From an uncultured Draconibacterium sp. (GTDB lineage Bacteria > Bacteroidota > Bacteroidia > Bacteroidales > Prolixibacteraceae), in NCBI RefSeq assembly GCF_963677575.1, contig NZ_OY782038.1, positions 4,653,501 to 4,717,500 of the forward strand: 64,000 bases of DNA. The letters are read 5' to 3'. Under the pieces are notes generated by a model that worked only from the letters and a program-made list of their open reading frames with translations, did no database searches and was not told the DNA's origin. Below are positions 18,673-26,524 of this stretch, piece by piece. Made by a program: the position numbers and the translations under genes. Each line of letters starts with the position of its first letter. The stretch's first letter is position 1.

Positions 18673-20544
18673 ATGAAAAAACTATCAATATTAATGGTTG
18701 TAGTGTTTTTACTAACCATGTCATATTCATGTTCAGAAGACTTTCTTACCAAGGAACCTCCGGGTTCGTTGTTTGAAAGTCAGTTATATAGCACCGATGG
18801 TATTGATGCCTTGCTGATAGGAGCCTATGCAATGGTCACCGGAAGTGGCGAATGGGATATTAGCTGGGGGGCATCTATTCAAAACTGGACTTATGGCTCG
18901 GCTGCATCAGATGATGCTTACAAAGGATCAGAACTTACCGATCAGGTTCCGGCAAACGATATTGAACACTGGGTGGTACAATCTACCAATAATTATCCGG
19001 CCGATAAGTGGCGTTGGGCATTAGGTATGGGAAACGACCGGGTTAACAAAACCTTAAGGGTGATTGATATTGTTGAGGCAAATGGTGTAATTACTGCTGA
19101 AGAAGCAAATGCATATAGAGCAGAAGCTCGTTTTTTAAGAGCATTGTTTTATTTTGAAGCTCGTTTGGTATTTGGGGATTATTTGCCAATTATCGATGAA
19201 AAGGTAGAAGATCCCAGTCAGGTAAGTAATGTAAATACAGAAGGTGCTGTATTAAAATTTATTACTGATGATTTAGCATTTGCTGCAAGTATTTTACCAG
19301 AGACTCAGTCACAGCTTGGTCGTGCAACAAAATATGCCGCAATGGCATTGGCTGCAAGGGCTTACTTGCAAGATTTAAAATATTCGGAAGCTGAAGCTTT
19401 GATTGATCAGATAATTGCAAGTGGACAATTTGTATTAGCTCCGGATTTTATGGATAACTATAATATTGCGACCAACAACAACGATGAGTCTATCTTTGAG
19501 ATTCAGGCAAACGTAAATGACATCGATGGATCATTAAATGCAGAGATGGGCATTGGTCTGAACTGGCCTCATGGTGGTGACATTGGTATGTGTTGTGGAT
19601 TTCACCAACCATCGCAAAATCTTGTAAATGCCTATAAGGTTGATGAAAGCGGATTGCCAATGTTTGATACTTTTAATGATGTAGATCTGGCTAATGATCA
19701 AGGGATTCCTTCAGCTGATGTAAAAGATGAAAATGGAAATATTACTCAGTCTGGAAGTTTTACAGTTGATCCGCATGCAGTTGATCCACGTTTGGATCAT
19801 ACGGTAAGTCGTCGTGGCATTCCTTACAAAGATTGGGGAATTAACAGGGGAGCCAACTGGATGCGTAAACAAGCAGATGGTGGTCCGTATTTGCCGGCTT
19901 CTAAACCATTCTTTAACAAGTCTGAACGTTTTAGTTTATCAACTACTACAGGATGGCAAACAGGTGTTAATGCTAATAATTATCGCTACCTGCGTTATAC
20001 TCATATTATTCTTTGGAAAGCTGAATGTCGTGCAGCTGCAAACGATCCTGCAGGAGCTCTTACCTACGTAAATATGATTCGTCAACGTGCTAAAGATAGC
20101 AAGGTTGTAATGGGTAAAGTGCTGATTGATCAATTGCCTGCCGATGCTTATCCTTGGGGTATAGGTACAACTGACGCGGATTATATGACCGGTGGTGATG
20201 TTGATTGGAGTCAACCGGCAGCCAACTATCAAATTGGTTTGTATGAATCGTTTGCTGACGCTGATGAAGCAATGAGGGCTGTACAGTGGGAGCAACGTTT
20301 AGAGTTGGGTACCGAAGGTTTCCGTTTCTTTGATCTTCGTCGCTGGGATGATCTTCCTAACCAAATTGGAGGAAAGAGTATGGCTGAAGTGCTGAATGAT
20401 TTTGCCAGGGGTGATGAGAGAATTCGTACTTCCGCTGCAGGAATGACAGGTTATACTTTTAGCGATAATGATAAGTACATGCCTGTTCCACAAGCACAGA
20501 TAGATCAACAAATTGGTGTTCTGGAGCAACGCCCGGAATATTAA
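18673..20544 (+). CDS. SusD/RagB family glycan-binding lipoprotein
   Basis: A 623-residue SusD-like protein with a lipoprotein signal (MSYSC) followed by SEDFLTKEPPGS, the usual start of mature SusD proteins. The TPR-like helical scaffold and the C-terminal WEQRLELGTEGFRFFDLRRW motif are present. The start at 18673 (MKKLSIL) gives a normal signal peptide; the open frame extends eight codons further upstream without one. It acts as the lid and glycan binder on the SusC channel. An intrinsic terminator follows directly, so the pair seems to form a two-gene unit. Confidence 0.95.
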   Translation: MKKLSILMVVVFLLTMSYSCSEDFLTKEPPGSLFESQLYSTDGIDALLIGAYAMVTGSGEWDISWGASIQNWTYGSAASDDAYKGSELTDQVPANDIEHWVVQSTNNYPADKWRWALGMGNDRVNKTLRVIDIVEANGVITAEEANAYRAEARFLRALFYFEARLVFGDYLPIIDEKVEDPSQVSNVNTEGAVLKFITDDLAFAASILPETQSQLGRATKYAAMALAARAYLQDLKYSEAEALIDQIIASGQFVLAPDFMDNYNIATNNNDESIFEIQANVNDIDGSLNAEMGIGLNWPHGGDIGMCCGFHQPSQNLVNAYKVDESGLPMFDTFNDVDLANDQGIPSADVKDENGNITQSGSFTVDPHAVDPRLDHTVSRRGIPYKDWGINRGANWMRKQADGGPYLPASKPFFNKSERFSLSTTTGWQTGVNANNYRYLRYTHIILWKAECRAAANDPAGALTYVNMIRQRAKDSKVVMGKVLIDQLPADAYPWGIGTTDADYMTGGDVDWSQPAANYQIGLYESFADADEAMRAVQWEQRLELGTEGFRFFDLRRWDDLPNQIGGKSMAEVLNDFARGDERIRTSAAGMTGYTFSDNDKYMPVPQAQIDQQIGVLEQRPEY

Positions 20545-20572
20545 TTATAAATGGAGATTTGGTTTAAATCAG

Positions 20573-20602
20573 AAAGAGGGGCTTTTAAGTCCCTCTTTTT
20601 TA
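20573..20602 (+). terminator. Intrinsic terminator after susD
   Basis: AAAGAGGG, a 10-nt loop and CCCTCTTT form a stem followed by a T run, 29 bases after the susD stop. Confidence 0.85.
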
Positions 20603-20656
20603 TGTTTGCAGAAAAGAAAACTTCATTTATCTTTAGATCCCAAACTTATGAAGCAC

Positions 20657-20664
20657 TATTTTTG
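20657..20664 (+). promoter_or_regulatory. -7 promoter element of the SpmA/SpmB-like gene
   Basis: TATTTTTG matches TAnnTTTG and lies 39 bases before the ATG. No convincing -33 box. Confidence 0.4.
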
Positions 20665-20702
20665 CTAATATTCCTTATATATTTCATATCTCAACTAGTA
20701 GA

Positions 20703-21935
20703 ATGGCACTGAACTATCTTTTCATTTTTTTCTTTTTGGTTGCATTTGTAATCGCTCTGGTAAAGCTCGTGTTTTTAGGCGATACTCAGGTTTTTACTGA
20801 TATGGTACAAGCCACTTTTGATATGGCTAAAACCGGTTTTGAAATTTCGTTGGGATTAACCGGAGTGCTTACGCTGTGGATGGGGATTATGAAGATAGGG
20901 GAGAAAGGTGGGATCGTTCATGTGTTCTCGAAAGTGATTGGTCCGTTTTTTAATAAGCTTTTTCCCGAGTTGGGGAAAGAACATCCGGCACACGGTTCTA
21001 TTTTAATGAATATTGCGGCCAACATGTTAAACCTCGACAATGCTGCAACGCCAATGGGATTGCAGGCGATGAAAGAAATGCAGGAAACTAATCCGGATAA
21101 AAAAACAGCGTCGAATGCGCAGATTATGTTTTTGGTGCTGAATACCTCGGGACTCACTTTGCTACCCATTAGCATTATGGTTTATCGTGCGCAGTTGGGA
21201 GCTGTAAATCCTTCCGATATATTTATTCCTATTTTGCTGGCTACCTATTTTTCTACCATTGCCGGATTGATTTCTGTAGCCCTCTACCAGAAAATAAAGC
21301 TGCTTGATAAAACCATTTTAGCTTACCTCGGCGGATTAACTGCCATAATTGTTGGAATCATCTGGTACTTTTCTACACTCGATAAAGATGCAATTACACA
21401 GGTATCGAATGTGGCCAGTAATTTTATTTTGTTTACGGTAATTGTGGCTTTTATTCTAATGGCTTTGTTCCGCAAGGTGAATGTTTACGAAGCTTTTATA
21501 GAAGGGGCAAAAGACGGCTTTAAAACTGCAGTGAAGATTATTCCTTACCTGGTGGCAATTTTGGTTGCCATTGGTGTATTTCGTGCATCGGGAGCAATGG
21601 ATTGGGTGGTTGCCGGCGTTACCTGGTGTTTTGAGCAAATGGGAGTTAATGCCGATTTTACCCCGGCTTTACCAACGGCATTAATGAAACCACTTAGCGG
21701 AAGTGGTGCCCGCGGAATGATGGTGGATGCCATGACAACCTATGGTGCCGACTCGTTTGTGGGCCGTGTAGCAAGTACGGTACAGGGTGCTACCGATACT
21801 ACATTTTATATTCTGGCAGTATATTTTGGTGCAGTTGGAATTAAAAATACACGCTATGCCGTTGTGTGCGGGTTAATTGCCGATTCTGTAGGAATTATCG
21901 CATCGATATTGCTTGCCTATCTTTTCTTTTATTAG
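20703..21935 (+). CDS. SpmA/SpmB fusion-type nucleoside-recognition (gate) domain membrane protein
   Basis: A 410-residue integral membrane protein combining the two halves that are separate as SpmA and SpmB in spore formers. The first half contains MNIAANMLNLDNAATPMGLQAMKEMQ and the second the glycine-rich SGSGARGMMVDAMTTYGADSFVG motif followed by VQGATDTTFYILAVYFG. Both are gate-domain signatures related to nucleoside transporters. Such fused proteins are common in non-sporulating Bacteroidota and their substrate is unknown. The gene is flanked upstream by a terminator and downstream by an unusual repeat array, so it appears to be a single-gene unit. Confidence 0.85.
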   Translation: MALNYLFIFFFLVAFVIALVKLVFLGDTQVFTDMVQATFDMAKTGFEISLGLTGVLTLWMGIMKIGEKGGIVHVFSKVIGPFFNKLFPELGKEHPAHGSILMNIAANMLNLDNAATPMGLQAMKEMQETNPDKKTASNAQIMFLVLNTSGLTLLPISIMVYRAQLGAVNPSDIFIPILLATYFSTIAGLISVALYQKIKLLDKTILAYLGGLTAIIVGIIWYFSTLDKDAITQVSNVASNFILFTVIVAFILMALFRKVNVYEAFIEGAKDGFKTAVKIIPYLVAILVAIGVFRASGAMDWVVAGVTWCFEQMGVNADFTPALPTALMKPLSGSGARGMMVDAMTTYGADSFVGRVASTVQGATDTTFYILAVYFGAVGIKNTRYAVVCGLIADSVGIIASILLAYLFFY

Positions 21936-21941
21936 TAGGGC

Positions 21942-22207
21942 CGGGGAACCTGAGAATCTGCCCGGGGAGCACATAATTTTATCGGTGAGCAACAAAAAGC
22001 GTCCGGGGAAAGCTAAACTTTGTCGGTGAGCTCAAAAAAGTGGTCAGGGAAGGCTTACTTTACTCGGTGGGCCTAAAAAAGTAACCGGGGAGCCCCTAAC
22101 TGTCTCGGTGGGCTGAACAATCAATCGGTGAGAGGGTAAACCTCCCGGGGAGACTATAAAGTGGCCGGGGAAGGGTAAACCCTCCCTGGGGACTAGTAAA
22201 ATCAAGG
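21942..22207. repeat. Array of 13 short repeats phased at 20 or 21 nt
   Basis: A seven-base core CGGKGAG (variants CAGGGAA, CTGGGGA) starts at 21942, 21963, 21983, 22004, 22024, 22045, 22065, 22086, 22106, 22126, 22146, 22166 and 22186. The steps alternate 21 and 20 nt, then stay at 20. In the first part, units with CGGGG alternate with units with CGGTG, giving a 41-nt super-unit. The rest of each unit is variable but A/T-rich in its middle (TAAA or AAAAAAG). The mixed spacing excludes a coding repeat. It occupies the space between two convergent genes. Confidence 0.9.
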
Positions 22208-22273
22208 GTTTTAGGATTTGGAATAAGACGAATTTTTCCAGCTTTAGGAAACTTGTGTACAATTCTAAGCTAA

Positions 22274-22684
22274 CTAATCCATAGAATCGTAAACCACAAC
22301 CTTGCTCCAAAGGTGTTGGTTTTCTTCCACAAATTTTAGGTGAATCGGATCAACCTGATACGAATCCTGATCGGCCTGGCTGTCGAACATTACCATATAC
22401 GATACCGAATAGGAATGGTCTACCACATCACGGTCTTCTGTTGACGCCGGAAAACCAATGTGGCTCAGTTTTATGGTTTTTACCTTGGTGAGTTGGTGTA
22501 AAGCCTCAACCAGTTGTTTTTTATGATTCTCATTATCGGCTTCTTTTAGCCAGAAGAATACATGATGTATTAGTGCTCCCTGAAGTTTTACTTCGCCGGC
22601 GGTGGCACTTTTACTAAAAGGAAGTAGTGTTGATAAAGTAATCCCCGCAATGGTTTTCTTTAAAAAAGTTCTTCTTTTTTGCAT
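22274..22684 (-). CDS. Dabb-domain (stress-responsive A/B barrel) protein with Tat-like signal
   Basis: 136 residues. The N-terminus RRTFLKKTIAGITLSTLLPFS is a twin-arginine-type signal, followed by a Dabb ferredoxin-like domain (GALIHHVFFWLKEADNE and SVSYMVMFDSQADQDSYQVDPIHLKFVEE). Dabb proteins form dimeric alpha/beta barrels; their roles are diverse and often unknown. Secreted versions are frequent in Bacteroidota. The start codon is one base downstream of the preceding DinB-like gene's stop, so the two are translationally linked. There is no substrate assignment. Confidence 0.82.
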   Translation of the reverse strand: MQKRRTFLKKTIAGITLSTLLPFSKSATAGEVKLQGALIHHVFFWLKEADNENHKKQLVEALHQLTKVKTIKLSHIGFPASTEDRDVVDHSYSVSYMVMFDSQADQDSYQVDPIHLKFVEENQHLWSKVVVYDSMD

Positions 22685-22685
22685 T

Positions 22686-23162
22686 TTATTGTTGGTTTAA
22701 TAGTTCTTCAATTTCTGCTATATGCAATTTAAAATGTCGGGGAAAATCCTCAACCATCTCTTTTAATGTAACTAACTGGTTGGTGTCGGCACTCCAAAGC
22801 TGGTTAAGTTTATCCGGATTGATATTTTGGATAACATGGCAGAAATGCAAATGTGCATATTTCCAATGGTTAACCAGCAATTTCCAGTCTTCTTCCTGGT
22901 AATTCTGAATAGCGATCCACCTGTCGTTGTTGCCATAGGTGGCATAATTGGGAAATTCAACCGGTGATTCGCGATAATGCAAATGTACGACGCGGTGTGT
23001 ATTATTCGAGACCGAATCAACCATGTGTCCCACGATTTGCCGAATCGAACGATACTGACTATTCCTTCGGTCAGAAATTGTTTGAGCCGGCAAATTTTCA
23101 AGCTTATTTGACCAGCTTGTTACCAGCTCATTTAATTCCTCTGCAATTGATTGAAATATCAT
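22686..23162 (-). CDS. DinB-superfamily four-helix protein
   Basis: 158 residues with the layout of DinB/YfiT-like metal-dependent four-helix-bundle proteins. Histidines that could form the metal site are in QIVGHMVDSV (helix 2) and in FPRHFKLHIAEI near the C-terminus. DinB-like proteins act as thiol transferases or have no known function. Here it sits between kdsA and a Dabb gene with 1-base gaps on both sides, a tight operon. The link with KDO synthesis is not obvious and is probably only co-expression. Confidence 0.75.
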   Translation of the reverse strand: MIFQSIAEELNELVTSWSNKLENLPAQTISDRRNSQYRSIRQIVGHMVDSVSNNTHRVVHLHYRESPVEFPNYATYGNNDRWIAIQNYQEEDWKLLVNHWKYAHLHFCHVIQNINPDKLNQLWSADTNQLVTLKEMVEDFPRHFKLHIAEIEELLNQQ

Positions 23163-23163
23163 T

Positions 23164-23985
23164 TTACCTCAATTGATTAACGGTTTGTTTTAACAAAACC
23201 AGCTTGCCTAGAAGTTGCTCCAGCAAATCTAGTCGCAACATATTTGCACCGTCCGATTTTGCTTCGGCAGGATTTGGATGTGTTTCAATAAAAATACCAT
23301 CGGCACCCACAGCAATTCCGGCGCGTGCAACAGTCTCTATCAATTCAGGTTTGCCACCGGTTACTCCACTGGCCTGGTTGGGCTGCTGCAACGAGTGCGT
23401 GATATCAAGAACAACAGGTACATTCATTTCTTTCATTACCGGAATTCCGCGGTAATCCACTACCAAATCCTGATAGCCAAAGGTTGTTCCCCTTTCGGTA
23501 AGAGCAATATTATTGTTGTCGCTTTCGCGTACTTTATTTACCGCAAACTGCATGGCTTCAGCCGAAAGGAATTGTCCTTTTTTAATATTCACCACCTTGC
23601 CGGTTTTTGCAGCAGCCACCAAAATATCTGTTTGGCGGCATAAGAAAGCCGGTATCTGCAATACATCAACATATTCTGCAGCTATGGCAGCCTCGCCGGC
23701 CGTGTGAATATCAGTAACAACAGGAACATCGAAAGTTTCGCGTACTTTTCTTAGAATTTTTAATGCTTTTTCGTCTCCAATTCCTGTAAACGAATCAAGA
23801 CGAGAGCGGTTGGCTTTCCGGTACGAACCTTTGAAAACATAAGGGATCTTTAATTTTTCGGTAATAGCCACCACTTTTTCGGCAATTTCCATCGCCATGG
23901 CTTCACTTTCAATGGCACAAGGACCAGCCATTAAAAAGAAATTCCCGCTATCGGTATGTTTAAGTCTATCAATTTGTGGAATCAT
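23164..23985 (-). CDS. kdsA: 3-deoxy-8-phosphooctulonate synthase (KDO-8-phosphate synthase)
   Basis: 273 residues. KdsA condenses phosphoenolpyruvate with arabinose-5-phosphate to give KDO-8-phosphate for lipopolysaccharide. The motif AGPCAIES (20-27) is present, with the Cys of GPC that marks the metal-dependent class. Also present are GTTFGYQDLVVDYR, THSLQQPNQASGVTGG and ETHPNPAEAKSDG. The start at 23985 (MIPQIDRLK) is chosen because family members begin shortly before the AGPC motif. The longer frame to 24087 runs through the terminator of the upstream RNA gene. A -7-like TACTTTTA lies at 24003-24010 on the minus strand. Confidence 0.95.
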   Translation of the reverse strand: MIPQIDRLKHTDSGNFFLMAGPCAIESEAMAMEIAEKVVAITEKLKIPYVFKGSYRKANRSRLDSFTGIGDEKALKILRKVRETFDVPVVTDIHTAGEAAIAAEYVDVLQIPAFLCRQTDILVAAAKTGKVVNIKKGQFLSAEAMQFAVNKVRESDNNNIALTERGTTFGYQDLVVDYRGIPVMKEMNVPVVLDITHSLQQPNQASGVTGGKPELIETVARAGIAVGADGIFIETHPNPAEAKSDGANMLRLDLLEQLLGKLVLLKQTVNQLR

Positions 23986-24002
23986 GAAATTACTTTTTGC
24001 GA

Positions 24003-24010
24003 TAAAAGTA
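24003..24010 (-). promoter_or_regulatory. Candidate -7 element of the kdsA operon
   Basis: TACTTTTA on the minus strand, 18 bases before the kdsA ATG, resembles TAnnTTTG. It lies downstream of the terminator hairpin at 24053-24090, so kdsA would not depend on the upstream transcript. Confidence 0.4.
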
Positions 24011-24049
24011 ATAAGAATGTTTGGGTTATGGTTTAGGCAGGTGTATAAA

Positions 24050-24570
24050 ACACAAATGGGAACTATTCTGTTACAAATAGCTCCCATTCACTTTCAAGTA
24101 ACCGAAGTTACTATTGGTGCCAGGTTACGGTTATTACGACCGGCATTGGCTTTTTCTTTCGAATTGGCTTTTGCCCCTTACTTTCCGGCTTTGCTTTCTA
24201 CGGCTAAGCCTTCCGGTTGTCCTTTCGGTAATCGCGAGTACCTTCCTGAACGAAGTGTCTTTCAGTGTATTCAGTTAATCCCTAAGGATGTCTCTTTTCC
24301 AACCAACGGGTTTGAGTTGCCTCGTTTTCGTTGTGCAGTTTCGCAGCTAAGACCTTGATCTTTTTACTTCCTGCCTGATGACCCAATCTTGAAAGAACTT
24401 CTGGATTTTCTTCCAGATGATTGCCTGAACTTTGATACTCCAGAATATCGCGTTCAAACTTCGGCTTTTTCATTGCGCCGTCCCGAGGGGCGGGTTGAAA
24501 TGGATCCGGTTTCAGCTAAGAAACTTTCTCCGTTTCCACAATTTCCGAGCAGCCTTTTATCGCTCACCTG
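24050..24570 (-). ncRNA. Candidate stand-alone structured RNA, about 500 nt, family not recognised
   Basis: On the minus strand a promoter at 24577-24603 leads into purine-rich sequence with many short hairpins. Examples are GATATTC/GAGTATC, CTGGA/TCCAG, CCGAAAGG, CTGAA/TTCAG, GGTA/TACC, and AGTAAC-TTCG-GTTACT with a UUCG tetraloop (24097-24112). It ends at a 13-bp terminator stem. The following gene, kdsA, seems to have its own promoter, so this can be a separate transcript. I looked for RNase P, tmRNA and SRP RNA core motifs and did not find them. A 63-codon frame inside (24282-24473) lacks a ribosome site and known similarity. The alternative is a long attenuated kdsA leader. Confidence 0.55.
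24053..24090 (-). terminator. Intrinsic terminator of the candidate RNA
   Basis: On the minus strand AATGGGAGCTATT, a 7-nt loop and AATAGTTCCCATT pair over 13 positions with one G-U pair, followed by the T-rich TGTGTTTTA. Confidence 0.75.
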
Positions 24571-24576
24571 ATAGAT

Positions 24577-24607
24577 CAAATATACAGCGAAAAATGAAAA
24601 ATACAAG
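24577..24607 (-). promoter_or_regulatory. Bacteroidota promoter driving the candidate RNA
   Basis: On the minus strand, TATATTTG (24577-24584) is an exact -7 box and CTTG lies exactly 19 bases upstream as the -33 box. The predicted transcript start is near 24570. Confidence 0.6.
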
Positions 24608-24698
24608 TGATTTTCAGTTGTTTATATCCACCGGAAATTAACCGCGGTTATCAACAATTGTTAATAAGGTCGTTTAGTCTTTTATCCGCGAATCAGGT

Positions 24699-26489
24699 TT
24701 ATTTAATCCACAACCATTGGAACTTGATTGGATCAGCTTCGGTTGGCAGAATGCTTAGCTCAATGGTGTAATAACCAGGTTCGGGAAAATCGATCGTACC
24801 TGTTTTATTCGACTCGAAATTATCGATATGCCAATCCTGATTAGGCTCGCCAACAGTTTGGCCGGTTGGATGTACCGAATGATACAACGATTGTCCGGCA
24901 GCCTTTAACACAATCTGGCTGTTGTTTCTGTTGCCCTGAAAACTATACGACACGTCAAATCGTTTTGCACCCGGTTTGTCAACGTATATTTTCCAGCTAA
25001 AGTCAGTTACGCCGTTTGCGGCTACATAAGCAGGAACTGTTCCATATTTTGCAGGAGGTGTTATTTTCATTGATTCTGGCTGTGGATTTTGATTTTCCGG
25101 AAGCAATGAATAGCCATCGTCGGTTGTTTTTGCCACTAGCCCGTCCGTTATTCCCGGTTTCGATTGGTATTCAACCACAACTACTGAAACATACGGATCC
25201 GGCTCGTCAGCAGGCAAAGCAATTTGTGTAAATGCACCGGAGTGCGAAAAGGTGAGCAGTGATTTCTGCTTATCGGCCAGCAAGTATATTTTTTCGGGAG
25301 TGGCAGTAATACCCGTTAGATTCAGATGTTTGTTCAGTGGCCAGTTGTATACAAGCAGAAACAATTTGAAGTTGTTTTCATCTTGTTTGCAAGTTATTTT
25401 TCCCCAGTCGTGCAAGTCTTTGTTCAGGTCGAAAGCTTCTGCACCGTAAATCGATTCTCCGTTCATCCGCAGCCATTTCCCCATTTCAAGCATGCGCTGC
25501 GAAATTTCGTAAGGAACATCGCCGTTGGCACGTGGCCCGATATTCAGCATAAAATTGCCATTCAAGCTAACGTTACCGATTAAGGATTTTAATAATGTTG
25601 TTGTTGATTTCCATTGCGAATCTGAAGAGTGAAATCCCCACGAATGGGCAACTGTTGCCGGTGATTGCCATGGGAAATCTTCCTTTTTGTCGCCAAGTTG
25701 GTTATCTCCCAGTGTTTTGTAATCAATGTCGGGATCTTCTTCAATCGACAAACCCAAACGAGAATTAACCAGACAATTGGGCTGTAACTCGCGTATCAAT
25801 GATTTTAACTGAAGTAATTGTTCTTTGGTAACAATACTTTCGGAGTGATGGATCCACATATCAAACCAAAGCATCGAGATCTCTCCGTAATTGGTTAGCA
25901 ACTCGGTGATTTGAGGTATTACTTTCTGCTGCCAGTATCGGTCGTAATCGCTTTCTGATATTTTATAAATCTCGCGTGTATGATCCCAGCCCAGCGGGTG
26001 TTCCCAGTCAACCCAGTGCGAATAGTACAGACAAAGTTTAATACCATGCTTTTTACAGGCTTTAGCCATTTCTGCAATAATATCACGTTTGGGATTGGTG
26101 TAATTTCCCAGATCGTAATCACTTACTTTGCTGTCCCATAAACCAAAACCATCATGGTGCTTGGCAGTAATAGTAATGTATTTCATTCCTGACTTTTTAG
26201 CCAGAATTACCCACTTTTCGGGATCAATTTCGTCCCATTGAAAGCCGTCAAGAAGTGTAACATATTCGTCTCGATCAATTCTGTTTCGGTACAAGATCCA
26301 TTCGGCGTAATCGTTGTCGTTACGTAGTTTTTCACCTTTCCAGTAACCTTCGGCACCACTGTAAACGCCCCAGTGAATAAACATTCCAAAGCGCGAATCG
26401 GTGAACCATTGGGCGCGTTCATTGGTATTTTTCTGGCCAAATGAAATTAAACTGCAAAGCAGGCAAACAAAAACAATCAGGTTTTTCAT
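24699..26489 (-). CDS. GH29 alpha-L-fucosidase, exported
   Basis: 596 residues. A signal peptide (residues 1-19, ending ISFGQ) is followed by a GH29 TIM barrel: AQWFTDSRFGMFIHWGVYSG, ITAKHHDGFGLWDSKVSDYD, and MLWFDMWIHHSE, whose Asp is the expected nucleophile. A beta-sandwich of about 130 residues at the C-terminus (from about TPPAKYGTVPAYVA) resembles an added carbohydrate-binding module. The enzyme removes terminal alpha-L-fucose by a retaining mechanism. It lies 35 bases after nspC on the same strand, an odd neighbour for a polyamine gene, and no clear promoter was seen between them. Subfamily (A or B) was not determined. Confidence 0.93.
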   Translation of the reverse strand: MKNLIVFVCLLCSLISFGQKNTNERAQWFTDSRFGMFIHWGVYSGAEGYWKGEKLRNDNDYAEWILYRNRIDRDEYVTLLDGFQWDEIDPEKWVILAKKSGMKYITITAKHHDGFGLWDSKVSDYDLGNYTNPKRDIIAEMAKACKKHGIKLCLYYSHWVDWEHPLGWDHTREIYKISESDYDRYWQQKVIPQITELLTNYGEISMLWFDMWIHHSESIVTKEQLLQLKSLIRELQPNCLVNSRLGLSIEEDPDIDYKTLGDNQLGDKKEDFPWQSPATVAHSWGFHSSDSQWKSTTTLLKSLIGNVSLNGNFMLNIGPRANGDVPYEISQRMLEMGKWLRMNGESIYGAEAFDLNKDLHDWGKITCKQDENNFKLFLLVYNWPLNKHLNLTGITATPEKIYLLADKQKSLLTFSHSGAFTQIALPADEPDPYVSVVVVEYQSKPGITDGLVAKTTDDGYSLLPENQNPQPESMKITPPAKYGTVPAYVAANGVTDFSWKIYVDKPGAKRFDVSYSFQGNRNNSQIVLKAAGQSLYHSVHPTGQTVGEPNQDWHIDNFESNKTGTIDFPEPGYYTIELSILPTEADPIKFQWLWIK

Positions 26490-26524
26490 AAGTTGGTTAG
26501 TTAGTTTTAATATGTAGTCTATAG

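Noticed and set aside
21942..22207. Phased array as a CRISPR
   Set aside because: The conserved part is only about seven bases and the unit is 20-21 nt; no cas genes are nearby.
22044..22310. An 88-codon open frame on the minus strand across the phased array
   Set aside because: The 20/21-nt phase breaks any reading frame periodicity, and the peptide overlaps the end of the Dabb gene. It is a by-product of the array.
24282..24473. A 63-codon open frame on the minus strand inside the candidate RNA
   Set aside because: It has no ribosome-binding context, no similarity I recognise and lies in a purine-rich hairpin-rich transcript, so it is more likely chance.
24050..24570. RNase P RNA, tmRNA or SRP RNA
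   Set aside because: The GAGGAAAGTCC core of RNase P RNA, the tRNA-like ends of tmRNA and the GGAAGG-type tip of SRP RNA were not found on either strand.
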